This document shows, piece after piece, positions 1-9,367 of a stretch of 64,000 bases of DNA (position 1 is the stretch's first letter; each line of letters opens with the position of its first letter). The translations under genes and the position numbers were made by a program. The notes under the pieces were generated by a model that was not told the origin of the DNA, did not search any database, and saw only the letters and a program-made list of their open reading frames with translations. Source of the DNA: Saccharum officinarum (taxonomy: Eukaryota > Streptophyta > Magnoliopsida > Poales > Poaceae); the NCBI GenBank assembly GCA_020631735.1, contig CM036231.1:1143831-1207830 (forward strand), in the 5' to 3' direction.

Positions 1-716
1 CGGCGCGGGACGGCCGGACGGCGACTAGGCGAGACACGCAGATCGCTTCGGGCGTTGTCGGCGCAGTGCCAGCCAGGAGACGACGAGCCGTCGAGCCGCG
101 ACGAGACTCCGACGGCGGCCGTACTTGCAAGTATTGATCTTCTTATTTGCAGAAAACTTGTGTACTCACTACTCATATTTTATCTATTTATTTATGAGTG
201 ATTTGTTTGTATTCCCGTTCGTGATTTCGTTCAGCAGACAACATACCACTAATTTAATTAGCATCAATCCATTAAAGACAGCAGGCAGGCAGCACTTATT
301 GAAAGGGTATTTTATGCAATGGTTATAGTGAAAACAAAGTCAAGCAATAAGCTAGGTGATAGTGTTTTGGATGATTGTCTAGTCACATTCATTGAGCGAG
401 ATATTTTCTTCGGAGTTGACGAAGATGATATAATCGAGACATTCATGTCATTAAGAAAGCGGCGGATAAACAAGTAATATTGTAAGTCTCTTCTATATCG
501 CTATATTTCGAACTATTTGTATTTCATTTGAACAATTTATACCGAGATTTGTCGTCATTTCTAGCTTAATCTTTGAATTTAAAGCTTATCATGTTATTTA
601 ATGTATGTGGTTTTACCGAATTAGAATATGGTTTTACCGAATTGTAAATGGTTTACCGAATTGCATAAGAATTTTTTTTTGGCGTACCCTGTGGTAAAAT
701 CCTAGGTCCGCCACTG
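1..716 (+). mobile_element. hAT transposon, 3' portion with terminal inverted repeat
   Basis: The right end reads into CCGCCACTG at 708-716. Its complement begins CAGTGGCGGACC, the usual form of a hAT terminal inverted repeat in plants. Upstream lies a coding exon (289-477) matching the C-terminal dimerisation region of hAT transposases. Three copies of a TTTACCGAATT motif lie at about 610-660, as expected of subterminal repeats. The 8 bp after the end (717-724, GCGGAGCG) would be the target duplication, but the left copy is outside the window. The GC-rich 1-123 part is probably internal element sequence. The hAT class is well supported; the exact end is inferred. Confidence 0.7.
289..477 (+). 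CDS. hAT transposase C-terminal dimerisation exon (MYM-type zinc finger protein 1-like), partial
   Basis: An open frame ending at TAA 475-477 carries ERVFYAM, then LDDCLVTFIERDIF, then an RKRR-rich tail. This follows the ERVFSAM...DCLV.YIERDIF pattern at the C-terminus of plant hAT transposases annotated as zinc finger MYM-type protein 1-like. The region mediates dimerisation of the transposase in the nucleus. A CAG before 289 could be a splice acceptor, so this looks like the last exon. The N-terminal zinc finger and RNase-H-like catalytic core lie left of the window. No stop or frameshift is visible in the piece, so the source element may have been active fairly recently. The ATG at 319 is internal to the domain and is not the real start. 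Confidence 0.7.
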   Translation, partial: AALIERVFYAMVIVKTKSSNKLGDSVLDDCLVTFIERDIFFGVDEDDIIETFMSLRKRRINK

Positions 717-744
717 GCGGAGCGTATGAGTTGAACATTCTGAC

Positions 745-880
745 CTAGCACAACGCCTTGGAGACCTTGCCCTTGGGCCTTGGGTCGACCCGGCACTGCA
801 CGCTATCAGCGTGCTTGCAGATCGGGCAGCGGAAGACGGACGGTGCCCAGTTTCTTCTGCCACCTTCACCTTGGGGCTCG
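745..880 (-). pseudogene. ELOF1-like zinc-ribbon remnant
   Basis: On the minus strand a short stretch reads KKLGTV, then after a frameshift FRCPICKHADSVQC, ending at a stop at 745-747. A DTVF.CPFCNH..SV.C pattern is typical of transcription elongation factor 1 (ELOF1), a small nuclear zinc-ribbon protein. Just past the stop another frame gives a STHTLRQ-like tail, comparable to the family's STTAHALTEP. At least two frameshifts are needed, so this is at best a pseudogene fragment. The hAT right end lies immediately beside it and may have interrupted it. The match rests on about 30 residues and is tentative. Confidence 0.3.
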
Positions 881-1344
881 GCCTCTCGGGCGCCGGATTC
901 CGGGTTTGCGTCGTGAAGGCCTGAGGCTGAGTTTGCAAGCAGGAGGTGAGATGTGTTGCTGGACAGGAGAAAGCAATGACCTGAACTGCACTGTTAGCCA
1001 TCTTTCTTCCGAACAGAATGTGCAGAGCTTGTGGTTATATGATCGCTTCTTGTTCGTGCACTGCACCATGCATGCCGCCACTTGTCACTGGAAAGCGAAC
1101 AATCAACTGTCCAGTATGGAAAGCTACCTAAGCCACGGAAAGGTTTGGGAAGGCCTCACAACTGAACTAATGACTGAACCAGGTAAAAAGAAGAGAATGT
1201 AATATCACATAAACGTCAGTACAGCGTGCAAATTCCTTTTTCGGGTGAGAAAAAACAACATGCAAATCTGGTCGAACTTGTACTTGATGGAAGCAGCAGA
1301 CAATCAAGAAAATAATGTATGTAACCAGAAGTTCGGTAAAATGG
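881..1344. other. intergenic stretch, nothing recognised
   Basis: No conserved coding pattern, repeat or RNA gene could be recognised between the zinc-ribbon remnant and the LINE. Short open frames here show no family resemblance. Confidence 0.4.
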
Positions 1345-1630
1345 TGCTCACCAGAGTGCTTTCATTCGGCAAAGGAGCATCCAGGACAACTTCAAGTTTA
1401 TTCAGCGGGCATCTGTACTCATCCGAAAGAAGAAGATTCCTATGCTGCTGCTGAAGCTAGACATATCCAAGGCATTCGATACCCTCTCATGGCCGTTCTT
1501 GCTGGAGCTTCTGCACGCACCGGGGTTCGGAGAAAGATGGTGCTCCTGGATTTCAGCACTGTTGTCCACGGCGTCTTCCAGAATTATGCTAAATGGGAAG
1601 TAGGGTCCACCAATCAAGCACCTACGAGGT

Positions 1631-1957
1631 GTGCAGCAAGGCGATTCCCTTTCTCCTATGCTCTTCATTATCGCCATGGACGTTCTACACAAGCTCCTCG
1701 CCAAGGCCTCCACGGATGGAGTCCTTCGACCGCTGCAGCTACCGGAGATCAAGTTCCACTGTAGCTTGTATGCGGATGATGTCATTCTTTTCATCAGGCC
1801 GTCCGTGCATGAAGCGCGAGCGGTGAAGCACATACTGCAGATTTTCGGCGACGCGTCATGCCTACGGACAAACTTGTCCAAGTGCTCCGTGACGCCCATT
1901 TTTGGAGGAGAGGCAGCTCTGCCGGAGATCATCAACATCCTCGGCTGTCAAGTCTAG
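1631..1957 (+). pseudogene. LINE reverse transcriptase fragment
   Basis: The frame reads GDSLSPMLFIIAMDVLHKLL and later YADDVILF, the catalytic YxDD box of non-LTR reverse transcriptases, then NLSKCSVTPIFGG. These are RT motifs in their normal order. The upstream palm (LDISKAFDTLSW-type block) is present near 1440-1490 only in other frames, so frameshifts have broken the enzyme. The fragment ends at a stop after NILGCQV. The opposite-strand LINE also has a stop directly after its ILGCQV, so the family copy that spread may already have carried this stop. Confidence 0.75.
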
Positions 1958-2456
1958 GAATTCCCTATCCGATACTTGGGCATGCAGCTTAGCACGAAAA
2001 AACTTCCCAAGGCGCAAGTGCATTCGATCGTGGAAGCGGTGGCCAGGAAGCTACCCCTTGTCACGGCTCCCTCATGGCAAGGAGCGGCAGGCTGGTGTGG
2101 ATCAAGTCTGTGCTGCGGGCCGTCCCTATCTACTCCATGATGGTTGATTCCTGCCGCCATGGGCAATCAAGGAGATTGACGCGATATGTTGCCGCTTCTT
2201 CTGGGCCGGCGGCGACGCGTCCATCAGAGGGAAAGCAATGGTGGCGTGGACCACGGCATGCCTTCCAACGGACCTAGGGGGTCTCGGCATCTCCGACCTC
2301 AAGCTCGTAGGCTATGCTTTGCAGACGAGGTGGCTTTGGCTGCAAAAAATGGACGACACCAGGGCCTGGAGCTAGTTGCCACTCCGCACTGACCCCTAGG
2401 TCCAAGCTTTCTTCAAGAGCTCCACCTACACACAGCTGGGCAATGGGAACAAGGCC

Positions 2457-3306
2457 TTGTTTTGGGATGATCGTTGGCTTGGACAGGAGGTGCCGGCTGA
2501 CTTGGCCGCCAACCTGGTACAACTTCTACCGAGGAGGATCAAGGAGAGGCTGACAGTGAGCCATGGTCTTACCGACAGGCGCTGGACTGACAACATTTCT
2601 AGGTCCTTATCACCGGTAGCCATTGCTGAGTTCCTTGAGCTTTGGGAGGCCACTGAACATGTACAGCTAACGGATCAAGAGGACAAGACCATTTGGCGCT
2701 GGACCGCGGACGGGACATACACTGTGAAATCAGCGTACATGATGTTACACGGAGGCTCGATCCCGTTACAAGGCCACTCATTGATCTGGAAGACTTGGGC
2801 CCCCTTGAAGGTCAAGATATTTCTCTGGCTGGCCTTCAGGCGATGGCACCGATCGTCGGGCGCGCCATGGCTTGGAGGCGAGGGCGGAATGTTTTCTCTG
2901 CGACCAAGCCCCAGAAATGATCGACCACCTGTCGTTTGCCAGAGAGGTATGGTTCTTCATCTGTCAAGCCATCGGCATCATCCTGCCTCCATCGGCTCGC
3001 TCAGTTCGTCAGTGGTGGCGACGTCTTCGTCGAGCAGCTACGCCAGACAAGCGGCTCGGCCTCGACTCCCTCTTCGCCCTAATAAGCTGGGAGCTGTGGA
3101 AAGAGAGGAACACGAGGTGCTTTAGGCAAGCATCGAGCACGGTGCCCCAACTGCTGCAAGTCATCAAGGCGCAGGCGGATTTGTGGGCGTCGGCGGGAGC
3201 TAAACATCTTAGGAGCTTAGCGTCGGGGGTAGCCTGCCGAGTGGTTTCAATCGGCTGCTGTTTTGTTCCCGGGCTTCGACCCGGCTTTGTTTCTCGGACC
3301 TTTTGA
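2457..3306 (+). pseudogene. LINE C-terminal region with zf-RVT domain
   Basis: 2457-2860 reads FWDDRWLG, later WRWTADGTYTVKSAYMM, then IWKTWAPLKVKIFLWLAFRR. This is the linker and zinc-binding zf-RVT domain found at the C-terminus of plant LINE ORF2. After a frameshift near 2870 it continues in another frame with CFLCDQAPEMIDHLSFA and LFALISWELWKERNTRCF. The CxxC...H pattern of zf-RVT is visible. It cannot encode one protein without frameshifting and is dead. Confidence 0.75.
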
Positions 3307-3366
3307 CACATTTTCCTTCTTAATACAAAGATACACAATTCTCTTGCGTATTCGAGAGAAAAAAAA

Positions 3367-4031
3367 GTTTTCATGTATGGCTGAACAGTAAGTTCAGTAG
3401 ATCGGGAGCATCCCAACGGTTCAACACCTAAGAAAGCAGCTGTTCAAAACTGGGTTGCCCAACATTAACTGTCAACTTCTTCATCTCAAAAGAATAAATA
3501 AAATGTAACAGGAAATGCACTGTCCACATGACCTTTCTCTGAACATAATGTTCCATCAATTTGATGAAAAAGTAACAGGGAGCTTCAGCAAACAAATGAT
3601 ACAGCCACGGTTTTATTCAGGTCATGACTGAAAGCTAGGATCAGAAAAGACACTGAAAAATCAGGTGTGTCAGGATTCATGAGGAAATATAGAGTAAACC
3701 ACCCGCATGTGTTCTTGTTATCAGTTATCACACAAAATGGATGAAGATGGTATCTACAACCAATGCCACTGCGCACAATCATTCAAGCGCCAACTCCATC
3801 CAAACAATAACAGATGAAGATGGTAACTAGATCAGTTTCTGATACTGCAACCGAAAGGTCAAAATAAACTGCTTCCTCTCAGGACAATGCCTCCAATTAA
3901 ACTACCAGAAACCAGAACAATTGCTGAGTTCTCTAACTATATGAACCAAGAAACTACGGCCTATTGTCAAGTAGTTGTATCCGAGAGACCAATCCCGAAG
4001 TTGCTGTCAGCAGTCCTGCTCTCATATGCCT
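3367..4031. other. 3' flank of the minus-strand DUF569 gene, no gene seen
   Basis: AT-rich sequence between the LINE tail and the stop codon at 4032-4034. It should contain the 3' UTR of the minus-strand DUF569 gene. No coding, RNA or terminal-repeat signal was recognised. Confidence 0.4.
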
Positions 4032-4811
4032 CTAGGGTGCGGGTGCGGAAGCGGAGGCGGGTGGGGCTTCAGGTGCGGATGCGGGTTCAGGTTCAGGTGC
4101 ATCCACATTTGGGTGTTGCAACCTCATAGCAGCTGAATTTGCAACCGGCAAGTGAAAAAATGTGTCAGTTAGGAAGCATGTAATGGTTGATCCAACTATT
4201 GCAGCAGTTCAATAATCTAATACAGTTCTGTGAATAACGAAAAAGGAAAATCAGTAGCAAGGTCGATCAACTCTATTGGCTGACTACTGAAAACAACTGA
4301 ATATTTTAAACTGATTGTGCTTATCTACAACAGGTTTCAGGTTTTTGCTAACTGAACAAAGCTGCCATTTCATCAAGCATAAGATGGTAAGTAAGTTCCC
4401 AAGAAGAGTACTGAATATATGTGCATATGAACTACCATCATCAATATGATAATATGATCTACAAACATTTGACATACAGACCACCGAGGGAACTGCAGAG
4501 TTTTCACCTGGTGAACTGATGGGGAGGACGACGATGTTCAAAGGCTCTTGGTTGCGAGGCAGGTCGACGACCAGAGGGGTCAGCCTCCCAAAGACGCCAG
4601 CGTACACGCACAGCGTGATTGCGGACACGTCCTCGTCCACTTTGATCGCCATCTGGTTCGTCAGGTTTAATACGGACCGCCCTAGGAACCTGAATGCCCC
4701 CATGGTGAGGAATTTCCCATCATTGCCCGCCAGAAAGTACCGGATCTGACGCTCCTGGTCTATCATGGGCCCAGTGCGCCTCTGGAACAGGCCAGTGCGG
4801 CCTCCCAGGTC
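4032..4811 (-). pseudogene. DUF569-family gene, exons 2 and 3 only (5'-truncated)
   Basis: Exon 2 (4811 to 4508) encodes the C-terminal DUF569 half, with YFLAGNDGKFLTMG, ITLCVYAGVFGRLTPLVVDL and a terminal ISSPG. It has a CCATAG acceptor before it and a CCAG/GTGA donor after it, at the same codon and phase as its paralogues at 13243 and 18988. Exon 3 (4132 to 4032) opens after ATTCAG with the conserved QHPNVDAP block. It then continues with a proline/alanine/glutamate-rich tail to TAG at 4032-4034, which the paralogues lack. Intron 1 sequence extends to about 5583 and still resembles that of the paralogues. No exon 1 follows: plus-strand DUF569 sequence occupies the place. The second-domain frame is open, but without exon 1 (the first domain and start) it is probably non-functional. 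Function of DUF569 proteins is not established. Confidence 0.75.
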
Positions 4812-4821
4812 CTATGGCAAT

Positions 4822-5583
4822 CAGAAGACACAGGTGTCTGAATACACATCGTGACGAGAACAAAATGTTTAGACCTTGATAACTCAAATCATCCAAGTAT
4901 ACAAGAACGCAAGAGCCCACTTAATAACTAGGAAACTTGATCCTTTGCAGATTAATGAATTGACAGAATTTCATAAAACAATCATAATCTAAAACAGATA
5001 ATAAATCTTGGCTAAATTGGCTGATCCCTAAAGCTAACCGGATGCAGTGGAGCAAGAATTCAATAACAAATGCAGGATTCGGCCAGGCTAAATGTAGTAA
5101 GGATTGCACCATGCAGTAGCCAAGATTCAGAAGTTCTTAGAATTTACGAAAAGAAAAACAAAAAGAAACAACCAGGATCGTTACTGATTGTTACAGAAGA
5201 CACAGGTATCTGAATACACATCGTGACGAGAACAAAATGTTTAGACCTTGATTGATAACTCAACTCATCCAAGTATACGAACGCAAGAGTTTGCTTAATA
5301 ACTAAAAATCCGTGGTCTCTACACAACTTGATCCTTTGCAGATTAACGAATGACAGACAGAATTTCATAAACCGATCATACTCTAAAACAGAGAATAAAT
5401 CTTGGGTAAATTGGCTGATCCCTAAAGCGAACCGAACGCAGAGGAGCAAGAATTCAATAACAAATGCAGAATTCGGCCAGGCTAAATGTAAGGATTGCAC
5501 CATGCAGTAGCCAAGATTCAGCAGTTCTTAGACAGAATTTACGAAGAGAAAAACGAAAGGAAACAATCAGGAGGATCGTTACT
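4822..5583. repeat. tandem duplication (about 370 bp, two units) inside DUF569 intron 1
   Basis: Unit 1 (about 4822-5184) and unit 2 (about 5195-5583) both run from AGAAGACACAGGT through AACAAAATGTTTAGACC and GGCTGATCCCTAAAGC to GGATCGTTACT, with scattered mismatches and small indels. Read on the minus strand, both resemble the end of intron 1 in the paralogues (compare 12800-12850). This shows that the units are intronic DUF569 sequence duplicated in place. Confidence 0.85.
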
Positions 5584-5836
5584 TCAAGTAAACCATATAT
5601 TGATGGAATATACAAGTTGTATTCGGGTTTGTATGACATTTGGGACCCGGAGTGGTCTGAGGCCAAGGGCCCTTATATTCCGAACTGTGCTCTGTAATGA
5701 ACTAACGAAAAATCATATTACTGAATACAGTAAAGAGCCCCTCTGCGGCTCGGCCGAACCCGGCGATCTCCCGTGTGTGCTCACGTCGACGGCCTCGCCG
5801 GCGGCCAGGGGTGCTACAGTGTTCCATTTGCCACAG
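5584..5836. other. junction between inverted DUF569 remnants
   Basis: Between the minus-strand intron 1 and the plus-strand exon 2 acceptor (CCACAG, 5831-5836) there is no DUF569 first exon in either orientation. The stretch is partly AT-rich, then GC-rich from 5738. No family match was recognised. Confidence 0.4.
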
Positions 5837-6070
5837 CGTCTCACTTTTGTGGTGCTGTGGCGGACGATCGTATACATGCGGGCAGATGATCACGGGAACT
5901 TCAACCGCTCTTCAGGAGAAGCTACGAATTCTACGGCAGGTCCTTGTCCGACTGAGGTCCGACCTGGGCACCTGCCGAGGCAGCTCAACGAACGGATCCA
6001 CCGCATCTCGCTGTGCGTTCTGCGTAGCACTTGCTTGTCATGTGATTCACATCTCATGATTGGCGTTCAG

Positions 6071-6210
6071 TTTTTTTTTTTTTTGAACTGGGGCACAGTG
6101 TCCCCATTTCCATGCACATGCACGGAAATATGGTGGTTTGGGGCATTCGAACCCGGGTGGTGAGCGCATGGCTCATGCTACTCAACCAACTGAGCTACGT
6201 GCCCCTCCCC
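6071..6210 (-). mobile_element. tRNA-derived SINE with target-site duplication
   Basis: On the minus strand it begins GGGGAGGGGCACG. It has a polymerase III box A (TAGCTCAGTTGG) and box B (GGTTCGAATGC) as in a tRNA gene, then a unique body and a poly(A) tail (T14 on the plus strand, 6071-6084). It is flanked by a 13-bp duplication, GATTGG(C/T)GTTCAG, at 6058-6070 and 6211-6223. Removing it joins intron sequence matching the paralogue at 19040-19060. It is therefore a retroposed SINE rather than a working tRNA gene. Confidence 0.88.
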
Positions 6211-7247
6211 GATTGGTGTTCAGTTGATCAAACGATGCTAGTATACACACTAGCTTTAATACTTTTAGTGTATACCATTGCTCAAATGCTCACTCCTTTT
6301 CATGTTCTGTAGTTTGGAGTTAGTTGTGAGGGATCAGTAAACTTGTTGCTGCAAGTCAGTTGTTTAATAGATCTGATGACACTGGAACTGGAACTTGCCT
6401 ACTGTGTGCTGTAGCTGATATGTTCAGAGACTCTATGTAGTTTTAATTTATATTCGCTGAATTATAATACACTCCTTGGGTTTTGGGGTTCTCATTTTGG
6501 TCATGTGGATGGTGTGCTGACATGTGTTTGAGAAAAATAAGTATAGCTTGTTTGGTCAGCACTAATCTGAAGCACTATAAATACGGAGAGCATACTGATG
6601 GAAATAATTTCAGGCTCTATTGAATTTACTCTTTTATAGCTTCTCTTGGGATTTCAGTCTTTTCTCCGAATATTAGAATATAAGAATTATTGGATTCCCT
6701 TATGCTGATCCATCTTGTTTTGTTACTGAATCTTAACTGCTCATTTTAGATAATTCAGTTGTGGCATTTCCATTCAGTGTCCACAAATTTCAGTTTTCCC
6801 TTCTCAACCAATATGCAGTACGCTGATCTTGTTACTGCATGCCAACCAATTTTAATTGCAGTTCTGTATTTTAGAACTTTGCTGTAAGAGATCATAGTAT
6901 TTGTTTATACTGATGGGATTATAAAATATAGCTTGTCTATTGTGTACTATAGAGGCTCTGAAGTATAGTTTTGAACAAATGATTGCTGCATGTTCAGAGA
7001 CTTACTATTTGGGTTCTTTGTGGGTGCACGACGTCTGTTTGAAAAAATGGTATTGTTTGGTTAGGACCTAGGGCTAATATTTTTTTTCTCGAATACGCAA
7101 GAGAATTGTGTATCTTTATATTAAGAAGGAAGCAGTTTAAGTACAAAATATCAGCCTTGGCCGGCGGGGCGAATAGGTTACATTGAAGATCTCGGTTGGT
7201 AGCAAGCTACCCCCCGAAGCTAAACTCCATAGATTCTTGGCGCCCGC

Positions 7248-7974
7248 CTAAGCCCATTGTTCCGCTTGAGCTTTGATATTCATGAGCAGCTCCGGTACCG
7301 TGCTCGCGGCGCTCCTGAAACATCGCGCGTTTCGCTCCTTCCAGAGGGTCCAACAGGTTAACGCGAAAAGGGAATTGAAGCCCTTTCTTTGGTTTCCTTG
7401 CCATCCAGCCCTCAGCCTTGTCCACGAACCCAGAACCGTGTTTGTTGCGGCGTCCAAGCGCTTGGCATAGGTGAAACCATACCTCTCTTGTGAGCGGGCA
7501 TCCGCATAGGATGTGATCAATCGTTTCGGAAGACTGGTCGCAGAGGTAACACTCGTCCTTGCCCTCGAGCCATGCCTAGCTTGTTGGTCGTTTGTCCAGT
7601 GGCGCCGGCAGGAGGATAGCTAGAGGAAGATCTTGACCTTCAGCGGCGCCCAAGTCTTCCAGATCAGTGCGTGTCCGCAGAACGGAATTGCTCCGATGTG
7701 AAGCATTTTGTAGGCAGATTTCGCATTGTAGGTTCCATCAGGCGTCCAGCGCCACACTGTCCGGTCTGGCAGGTCCCGCAGTGTAATTCCTGCCGAGGAA
7801 CTCGGCGATGGCGGGCATGGACATGCTACCGGTGATCCCTCGTGTCCAGTTCCTATTGCTGATCCCCTGGCGCATAGTCAAGCGAGCTCTGGTCCGCCTG
7901 GACACTAGGCGCACCAGGTTGGGGGACATGTCAGATGGTGTTGTTTGGTTAATCCAGCGGTCATCCCAGAACAA
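7248..7974 (-). pseudogene. LINE zf-RVT and linker fragment
   Basis: 7974-7738 reads FWDDRWINQTTPSDMSPNLVRL and then, in broken frames, the WRWTPDGTYNAKSAYK-type block. 7520-7248 includes GFNSLFALTCWTLWKERNARCF. This is the same C-terminal block as in the LINE at 1345-3366, with several frameshifts. The homology extends to the poly(A). Confidence 0.7.
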
Positions 7975-8474
7975 GGAGTTGGTGCCGCCCCCACCTCCGT
8001 GAACGTCGAGGCCCGGAAGAACGCTTGAACCTCGCTGTCCACGTTAAGCGGTAGCTCACTCCAAGCTCTCGCGCTGCCTGTCTTCTGAAGCCACAACCAC
8101 CGAGATTGGAGCGCGTACCCGACAAGTCTCAGGTCAGTGATCCCAAGTCCACCAAGCTCGGTCGGTCTATAGGCTGTTTTCCAGGTCACCAAGCATTTGC
8201 CGTTGATCGATTCATCCTTGCCCACCCATAGGAATTTTCTACAAATTGCGCCAATTTCCTTGATGGCCCATGGAGGGACAGTGTCAGCCGTCATAGAGTA
8301 GATCGGCACCGCTCGAAGCACGGACTTGATCCACACTAGCCGGCTGCTTCACGCCATTAGCGAACCGTGTGAGGGAGGCAGCTTGCGGGCAACCGCTTCG
8401 ATGATCGCGTGGACTTGCGCCTTGGCTGGCTTCTTGGTGCTCAATGGCAGTCCTAGGTATCGTATCGAGAACTC

Positions 8475-9290
8475 CTAGACTTGGCAGCCGAGTATATTGA
8501 CGATGTCCTCCATCACCTCGTCGCCTCCAAAGATAGGAGTAATGGAGCATTTGGACAGATTGGTTTTCAAACCCGAAGCCTCCCCAAACACACGGAGGAT
8601 CTCCTTGACCGCCCTCGCCTCCTGGACTGTTGGTGTGATGAATATGATCACGTTGTCCGCATAAAGGCTGCACTGGAATTTTATCTCATGCAGCGGAATT
8701 GGGCACAGCACCCCGTCCCTGCTGGCCTTGGCAAATAGCCAATGAAGGATGTCCATGGCTATGATAAATAGCATCAGGGATAGGGAGTCCACCTGTTGCA
8801 TGCCTCTCAGATGCCTGATTGGTGGTCCCTGGTGCCCATTCAAAACGATCCTCAAAGTCGCCGTGGAGAGCAGAGTCGCATTCCAGCTGCACCACCTTTC
8901 GCCAAACCCCCTAGCCCTCAACAACTCTAGCAGGAAGGGCCACGACAGGGTATCGAAGGCTTTGGATATGTCCAACTTGAGGAGCAGCATGGGGCACCTT
9001 TTTCTTTCATATTAGGACAGATGCTCGCGGGATATATTTGAAGTTGTCCTGAATAGTTCGTTCCCGGATGAATGCGTTCTGATTTTTGTCGATGAGCATG
9101 TCGAGTTTTGGAGCCAGCTGCAGCGCCAAGATCTTCGAGACCAACTTTGCGAAGCTGTGGATCATAGTTATTGGTCGGAAGTCGGCTAGAAATGATGCTC
9201 CCACCTTCTTGGGCAAGAGAACGATCAGGGCATTGTTTAACTTGTGGAGCCCTCTGATCTCTCCCTGCGTGAACGCCTGAATCGTGGCCA
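8475..9290 (-). pseudogene. LINE reverse transcriptase fragment
   Basis: From 9290 downwards the frame reads LPKKVGASFLADFRPITMI (RT motif 1-2). After a frameshift near 9010 it gives LLLKLDISKAFDTLSW, GMQQVDSLSLMLFIIAMDIL and YADNVIIF. The catalytic box is YADN instead of YADD, so one catalytic aspartate is lost. It ends at a stop after NILGCQV. The enzyme is broken by the frameshift and by the YADN change. Confidence 0.8.
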
Positions 9291-9367
9291 ACCTAGGGTT
9301 AATATGAAACTAGCAACAAATAAGTGTACACAATTTCAGATTTTGTCGCTATTTACAGATTTTCTTG

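Larger units (their letters stand above)
1345..3366 (+). mobile_element. 5'-truncated LINE (L1-type non-LTR retrotransposon)
   Basis: This stretch aligns by eye, in opposite orientation, with the LINE at 7081-9290. Shared landmarks are AGGACAACTTCAA near the start, the RT core, a zf-RVT tail, and a 3' end reading GCGTATTCGAGA followed by A8 (3359-3366). The element lacks ORF1, the endonuclease and the first part of RT, as is usual for L1-type 5' truncation. The reading frame is broken by several frameshifts. A clear target-site duplication was not found, so the 5' boundary is approximate (1340-1365). Confidence 0.8.
7081..9290 (-). mobile_element. 5'-truncated LINE with 15-bp target-site duplication
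   Basis: The element lies in minus orientation: poly(A) shows as T7 at 7081-7087, next to CTCGAATACGC. Its 5' end is at 9290. The flanks carry ACCTAGGG(C/T)TAATAT at 7066-7080 and 9291-9305, a 15-bp target duplication typical of LINE target-primed insertion. Only the RT (from just before the LLPKK...DFRPI block) and zf-RVT parts of ORF2 are kept. The site is intron 2 of the DUF569 pseudogene, whose sequence resumes on both sides. Confidence 0.9.

Noticed and set aside
780..1202. 140-codon plus-strand ORF
   Set aside because: No domain or homologous pattern. It overlaps the better-supported antisense zinc-ribbon remnant.
5464..5697. 77-codon ORF downstream of the intronic repeat
   Set aside because: It overlaps the DUF569 intron duplication, and its C-terminal part matches no known family.
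6135..6207. tRNA gene (box A, box B)
   Set aside because: The tRNA-like part is followed by a non-tRNA body and poly(A) and is flanked by a 13-bp target duplication, so it is the head of a SINE.
1345..9290. inverted LINE pair as cause of the DUF569 inversion
   Set aside because: The two LINEs sit at non-equivalent positions (3' flank of one DUF569 copy, intron 2 of the other), and one has its own target duplication, so they inserted independently.
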